The notes under the pieces are model-generated. The model did no database searches. It saw only the letters and a program-made list of their open reading frames with translations, and was not told the DNA's origin. 64,000 bases of DNA from Guyanagaster necrorhizus. Lineage: Eukaryota > Basidiomycota > Agaricomycetes > Agaricales > Physalacriaceae. This document shows, in pieces, positions 57,540 to 64,000 of the stretch. The stretch covers positions 1,500,100 to 1,564,099 of the forward strand of contig NW_025064883.1 in assembly GCF_019112545.1 (NCBI RefSeq), given 5' to 3'. How positions within the stretch are numbered: the stretch's first letter is position 1; each line of letters begins with the position of its first letter. The translations under genes were made by a program, and so were the position numbers.

Positions 57540-60500
57540 TGCAGGAAAATGATTCTGGTGTCAATGAATGTCCGTGTAGCAACTTTCCAATACGTGTTGC
57601 CCTTCCTCCGCAGCCCAAACAACTCCTTCAAGAATGGAACAGGGCTCTTCGTAAAAAGAGGAATGTCTTGTCGACCACCTTGTGAACGGTATTGCTTCGT
57701 GATGAATCCATCGCTTTGGAATGGAAGACCGGGGCGGTTTCACCGGCCAAGTGAAGACCCAAAAACAAACAAAGCGTACGATAGGCACCGTAATCCGTCA
57801 CGTATAACTGGCCTGCGAAGATATTGAGCCGCGTCGCTATATGGCTATCGACAGAGAAGACATCGAGCGGACCGAGGAGTCGTGGGAAGTAATGGAACTG
57901 AAGGTCGTCGAATGGTTTTGTCGTCGAAGTCACCCTTGGTGCATAAACATGAAGACGTACGACTTTGCTGGTTCGTATGATAGGCAATAGCTCATTGACT
58001 TCGAATGGGCTGAGGACAACCAGTCGCAGTTCATCGCCCTTCGTGGAAGAGATGATCCAGTTGACAGATCTCAGGAATTGCGAAGAGGGATCCTGGAACC
58101 TTCCCCGTACGGACACATAGTCCTCACGCAAGTCGGTTTTCGTGAAGTCACTGGTGCATAGTAGCCGAGAAGCCCATGCGTCTCCATTGTATGATTCGAG
58201 ACCTCTTGAGACGACAGAATAACGGCACGAGGGTAGAGTTTGAGCGAATGGTGCCTGTTTCAAGGAGACTACGGATGTGACGGAGTATGGAATGCGTCGC
58301 GGGTTCGCACTTTGCTGGCCTTTCGATCCGCTGTTCCCGCTCTATTTCCTGGCTCACTTCCCTCTCCTGCTTTTCATCCATGTTACTGCCAGATACAAAT
58401 GTGACGCCAATCTTTCGACAACGGTCTCGAAGCCCCGGAATGCTCATAAGAGATTCATTTATGGTGGCGGTGCTTGTATTCACCCCGTATAAATCCACGA
58501 GAGAGCGTCCTTCTGGCTGAATCCAAGGGTGGAGAAGATGATCGGCCAATTCCGAATCAATGAAAGCGTCCCAGGCATCCCTTCTCCGGAAATAGTCTAG
58601 TCCTTGCTGTGCCCAGTGAGGAACATGATAGGTGATACCATCGCACGTTTCAATCATGACCCAACGCAGAACATCGATGGTTTCCAACGCGGCCGATTCG
58701 GATTTTTTCGCTGCGATCCTGATCCTTTGGTCTATCTCGAGCGGTGCGAAGAACATCACTGACTGTCCTTGGCCTAGCTGTCGCATTCTCATGGCGCCTA
58801 TGAAGTCCCATTAGCACACGACAAAGTTCAAATAAACACAAGCTGACCTTGCACAAGAGGATCTTTCGTATGCTGCTCTGAATGTAAGGGCAACTTAAGA
58901 TCCGTGCCTCTCGTATGGGCTTGATCAAGATAGACCAGACACTTGTCCAGCTGGTACTTCAAGGGAGGCAACAGCAGTGGCTCCGTGCTATCGCGTTGAT
59001 TCAGTACCATCAATTCGTCCGACTCACTGAAATACACAACTGCCGACAAGTCCGGACGTAAAGAGAGCCAATGCTTGACCAGTTGCTCTTTGCGAAGTTC
59101 GAGCATCTGCGCCCCAACATCTAGCAGTACTCGGACTTCAGGTTGTTCTTGGACGAGAAGACCAAGGAACTCTTGAGCGGTTGGGCTATTTCCGTTATGG
59201 AAATTGTGCAGACACGAATAGTGATTGTTCTCAGGCTGCAGAAGATAAGTCAAGACTTTAGCATTCGTGCTTTGCTGATTGAGGGGATCGCATTGCTGGA
59301 TAGAAGTAGGGAGAAGGTACTGATTATCGTTAGTGCCGCTGAAGCCTGTCGTTACGTTGGGGTTGCTCTCTGCAAGATCCCATCCTGACGAAGAGAGCTT
59401 TGACGGGAACTCCTTTGCTTCTTTTGGGAAGACAACCTGTGACAAGAAGAAATCGATAACAAAGTGGTTTTGGCGGAACAGAGGAACAAGGTAGGTCGAC
59501 CATTGCTCCTTGTCCTTGATGTTGACTCCGCAACTGCGCTGGTATGGCACGACTGATCTTGATCCAGGTTTCATATTCCGAAAATGGATCGTCTTGTTTG
59601 AAGAGAAGCTGGAAACAAGTTTCGAGCTGACCTTCGGTCAATCCATTGTAGTAGTAGGATAGGCAAGTTAAGAGAAATGGCAACATCTGGATGGCCAAAT
59701 TCCGCCAACAGTGAAGGGACATCCTTGGCCCTGTATGGCACTGCTAGAAGACTTCGGCTAAGGTCCAAACCATAATCGACTCTCCAGTGGCGTGAGGATA
59801 GAACGTAGTGAAGAATTCCATGTGCAAATACTCCCCTAAGTATAAGGAGACGCCATGTATTCGTCCCAAAGCATTGATCCTGGATTGCACGAGCTACATC
59901 CTTGCCAATGTGAAGTTGGGTGATGAACGTCTGTACGACATCGATGGGAAGTCGTGAGAAAAATGGATAATTTGGGAGTTGCCCATTGAGAATTTTTTCA
60001 CAAAAGCGTCGCCAGCTTCGCGTTGAGTAATGCGGAAGAATGGGAAAGAACCATCCCGTGGACGAACTTCGACTCCTAGAGGAAACTCTTGCTGAATGGC
60101 TGGAGCACAACTTGCGAGGAGGGTGAAAATCTGTTGTATTGTCGTCCAACGGTCTGGATAACCTTCCAAAGATCTTTGTTGTCCGATAATGTAGATAAGC
60201 TGATACCGGCAATGGAGGATTTCGTCGCTGTCATCCAATATGTCCCTGGAATGTGCGGTTATCCATTCTTGTAATTCCAACAGACAGTAGATGGGGTTTC
60301 CGCATCCTCTTCATCGGGGTCAACCGGCGCATGTATTAGGCGGTCGATGCACATCAGGCGGAACGGTAGAATATGTTCAGGCTGGATGACCAGAATACCA
60401 CGCACTCCCATACACTTCGTATACAGGTTGCGAATGAGCCTGACTCGCTCAGCAGTAACGTCAAGCTGCCGAGAGAAGGGCATGTAGAAAATGCGTCGAT

Positions 60501-63500
60501 CCAAAAGTCCTCCTAGATGTTGCACAAGCATCTGAAACATTTGTTTGCAAGAGGCTTGAGCACCACCACTCTGACAATAGCCTCTCCCGCTGCCAAAGCG
60601 GCAGCAGCCATGGGAACAATGACCGAAGAATTTTCTTCTCCCATATTGAGTTGGAGGACAGAGTTCTCGTTTGACGAGGGTGAGATAATTTCTTCGGCGA
60701 CATTAGTCTGAATAGGCCGACAGATGAAGTCGTTCTCCACCTAGCGTTTTGAAGAAAAGATATTATCAATAAGACGTCGATAAGATGAGGATAACAACCT
60801 GGAGTAAGATCCACTCGGGATAACTCACGGCCGTAACAATGTTATTACGCTCTTCCTTGTAAAATTCCGTAGTATTTCCCTTGATGACTGCACGAAGTAG
60901 CCGTTGGGACCGTTGGTACTCCAAGTACAGAAATGCGTACACCGTTATACTACTTGTCAGAATATCTTCAACCTTCAGAATGCGACACAGAATGGACCTA
61001 GGAATAAGACGAGGCCATTTCCCAGCAAGCTGGAGGACGCGTTTATTACGAGAAGAGCAATGTATCAATGTCTTATCGATATTTTCGGGTGCTTCCTCCG
61101 TAGATTGTCGACATTCATCACGGTATATTTCGGCGTCCTCAACTGTCCAAAGAATTGAGGCAGGGAGAGATGGCGAGGGAGATTGAGAGAGCAGTGACAA
61201 CTGACTTTGCTCCAGATCTGTACCGTAGAGCTTCTTACACATGTCGGAGCTTTGTTGGAATTCTTTGACGAGCGATCCAAGCTCGGTGGTGTTTGGTGGT
61301 GCGCGTGCAGAGTTGGAAAGATCAAGCGAGCGGAATGGGACCATGAAAGTATTGGTGGTGGCCAGATCTCTTTGGATGAATAACCGAGAGAGAGATAGTG
61401 GAAAGCAGAGACGTGTGGCTTTCGGCGCAGGGGTTGAAGCGATAACGGGGCACCGTTTCTATCATGGCATTTAGCAGTGCATCGTTGATAACGGCTTGTG
61501 CTGCGCTCATGACATTCACCACACGGTCATTATGGTAACAAGCTCTGAAATATCACCATGGCTGTAGCAATGTCAAACATGATGAAATCAGCCGCCTGAC
61601 GTGCAGTCATGGTCGGCTCTTCACAAGGCCAGTCGCGGAAGGGACGCCGCAATAGCTGTTGCGCTTGCTGAGTCTGAAGATTCTCGTACGCCAACCGCCT
61701 CCTAGTACGAAACGCATCATACTATTCCGTAGCACGCTGCCTGAGCTCTCCAGCAGGACTGTCTTGCAAAGACACAGTCATCTCCAAAATTATTTCCTTC
61801 ACTTTTATCTGGCTAGGCTTGGTTTCAACCGAAAGGTCAAGATGAAGTGATGAGGCTGATCATCACAATATGTCAAAGCGGAGAAAGTGAAGATCGACTG
61901 CCAATGGCGCCTCTGGAGAGATGCGGGATTTTGCGGACTTGAGTGTACTGCGTAGATGAACGAAATCCAGTTGCGCTACAAATAAGATGCGCTGAGCCAA
62001 TGTCTCTTATAAGAGAAGGAAAAGTCCTCTCCACTGTCACAGGGTCCAATGGCGTTCCATTCGTAGAACCTAGTCAGTAGATTCGGGGATGAGTCAGTGC
62101 GGACGGGCCGATCTGCACCATGCGTGACATGTTCGATGAGATATTCTCATACTCGCGCTCAAGATCCCGAGACTGATGAACTGCACCCCGCTTCTTTGAT
62201 GAAAGAGCAAAGGAAAACTCCTCAGGGTAGAACGCGGCTAGACGGAACGTTGCACGGAGCGAAAGGCGGGACGGTGTAGGATCTTTACTATCAATGTCAC
62301 CATCTGGCTTATCTGCAAAGACTTGCATTTCAAGGGCATGCTGCAAAACAGAACCGACAAGCTTAGAAAAATAGTAGTGCTGAGATAGAGTCGACACGCC
62401 AATTTGCCAGTGAACACAGTGGCTGGTTTGCGATTTGGTGGTCCAGGAGCGGCGCGGAGTCAAGGTACTGATCTTATTCAACAGTGCAATTTCGTGCTTC
62501 TGGATCGATTGGAACGAAAAGCATGTCGCGGACTGAAGTTCACGAAGAGCTTCTTCTGTACCCGTCTGCATCGTCAAAGGGTCAGGGAGACAGTAACTGC
62601 TCAGTACAAGGAGGTAAATTTGGTACAGATTTCCGGCCAAGCTCGTATGGCTGACCAGACAACCCATGTCGCTGTCGATCATGTACTCGTGGTAGAGAAC
62701 CTTTCGGGAAGAACCATGTTCAATGGAAATGCTGACTTGATACTGCTGATAGCGAACTTCTCCGTAAGGTATAAGGATGCGCCTACAACAAGGAAGCCCA
62801 TAATGGTCCTTGGAGAGAAGGATTAGATAACCGACTTATTGAACCAAAAACACCTGTATACATCGCATGTATAGTTATAGACCGCAGAAGACGACCAAGT
62901 GGTTTTCCATTGATGAGCAGCGAGCCCGACAGCAGATTCAAATGCACATTTTGTGCCTGTTGGGCTGCATCGGCAACGGTCTTCGTGGTAATACAACGTT
63001 CACTGGGCTCTTCTAGCAGGCACCACTGAAGGTTTGATCGATACCCTGGCCATATAGACTTGATAGCATCGTCCAAACCCTCCGTTCCTACAGCCAATCT
63101 ATTGGATAACCATGGCTCGATATAGCAAGCAAGACGTTCATTCTGTAAATCGTGTGACATAGCCTGTGGTTTAGCAGGGGAGTTGTCATAGATCGTGATC
63201 GCGCATTCGATCAGAATAGAATTGTCCTCGCGAGATTGTAGGAGTTTTGGCAAAGTGTATAGGATCGACGTCGAAGGTAGAACGACACGTCGCAGTTATC
63301 TCGAAAACGCGTCGCTGAAATCGTGGATAACATCCTCCTCTGCTCGTTGGAGTTTGCTGACAAGTTGGCACATCCAAGCAAAGGTTATCTCTCTGGCCCG
63401 ACGGAGCAACTGGTACGCCATGTCGACGGCAGGCAACGACGTGGATGCTGCGGATGCTAACATTCGACTAGCCAGCAAAATGATTGTCCGGACAGTGACC

Positions 63501-64000
63501 CCTTCAAGCCAGTTGGCTTCAACACTCCCAAACAGATCGTTTAACTCTCAAAAGGAGCTCGCAGAAGTCGGGAGACTCCAACTCCTGGTGCGACGGCAAG
63601 GTACTGTCCTCAGAGACCACGCCCACCTGCCATGCGCTTTGAGTCAAAAGTGTATGCACTGGGTCACGGCTGAAAGTGAGTATGCGAGATCTCAACTCTC
63701 TAGCAATATTCATCCATTGTAGTCTGGGCCCGGCCCGTTAACTACCGAATGCCTCGTACTCGTGCAAGGTTAGCCCTTGCGGGCAATCTGATTGGTTTGC
63801 GATGACCTCGTTTGAAGTATGAGTCATATTCCGGATTGCGTATGTTAGACCATCGTAAACGCCGTCCAGAGTGATTCGAAGAGTGCAGAGATCCCGGATA
63901 TCGCAACTCTCGAAGGGATCATCAATCCAAGCATCCCCAGCTGCATCGTAAAGACGATAAGTCAATGCATTAGGTAGGCAGACATCAGACTCTGAATATG
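57540..64000 (-). pseudogene. DUF6606/DUF3638/DUF3645 giant-gene pseudogene (partial, runs off right edge)
   Basis: A second copy of the 36.0-45.8 kb gene on the same strand, aligned throughout but broken many times. Seen directly: the P-loop is NMGEENSSVIVPM (60641-60624), so the GKS Lys is gone; the DEAH box is YLDQAHTRGTDL (58,915-58,940). A one-base loss after VVVLKPLA near 60,550 shifts the frame until QMLVQHLGGLLDRRIFYMPF. Between VFGS (about 62,860) and MIDSDMGCLVS (about 62,680) only some 180 nt remain where the intact gene has about 900. A TAA at 63740-63738 replaces a codon of the LTLHEYEAFG block. There is another shift near 63,545 and others close to the C-terminus (57,570-57,690). 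It still ends at the same GKLLHGHSLTPESF-type block. It cannot make the full protein. The DUF6606 end lies beyond the window. Confidence 0.85.

Overview
The window reads as a gene-dense stretch of a basidiomycete (probably Agaricomycetes) nuclear genome. The evidence is many spliceosomal introns of about 50 nt, compact genes on both strands, and single-copy eukaryotic housekeeping genes: CDC6, VPS38/UVRAG, TRAPPC5/Trs31, PARP, ASA1, VID30/Gid1 and UMP1. I see no tRNA, rRNA, CRISPR array, complete transposon or viral gene. Exon boundaries were placed by hand from GT..AG (or GC..AG) sites and frame. For several genes the exon sum is an exact multiple of three; this is noted in the entries.

Layout. 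1-1,213: 5' part of an unrecognised Ser/Pro-rich gene. 2.5-5.9 kb: VPS38/UVRAG. 6.8-7.3 kb: a broken coding fragment. 8.4-10.3 kb: CDC6, with MluI-box-like promoter sites. 10.8-11.8 kb: a dead S1/P1 nuclease copy. 11.9-13.8 kb: an MFS monocarboxylate-type transporter. 14.7-18.5 kb: Trs31 and a BTB protein, divergent. 18.6-19.6 kb: a small secreted acidic protein. 19.9-21.0 kb: a cullin-N-terminus-only protein. 21.0-23.3 kb: a decayed PNGase A. 23.8-25.5 kb: an apparently intact S1/P1 nuclease. 26.1-27.2 kb: a divergent class-1A dihydroorotate-dehydrogenase-like enzyme. 27.4-31.5 kb: an HMG-box factor and a PARP, divergent. 31.8-33.6 kb: an FAD oxidoreductase. 33.8-36.0 kb: two head-to-head pseudogenes (MFAP1 splicing factor and DJ-1/PfpI). 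36.0-45.8 kb: a giant DUF6606/DUF3638/DUF3645 protein of about 3,134 residues. 46.1-52.7 kb: ZZ/DUF7514 protein, ASA1, VID30 and UMP1. 53.0-57.3 kb: a TMEM135-like membrane protein and a class V aminotransferase. 57.5 kb to the right edge: a second, multiply broken copy of the giant gene.

The most striking material is the giant gene pair. The intact copy keeps a P-loop-like GEGKSS and a DEAH box. About 3.7 kb of its interior (40.2-43.9 kb) is almost empty of CpG although the reading frame is open. The second copy, 12 kb away on the same strand, has lost both ATPase motifs (GEENSS, DQAH), carries a deletion of roughly 700 nt, and has nonsense and frameshift changes. Other points worth a look are three GC-AG introns, a 7-nt micro-exon, a start codon that is its own exon, a divergent VID30/UMP1 promoter with paired ACGCGT sites, and an unusual density of pseudogenes.
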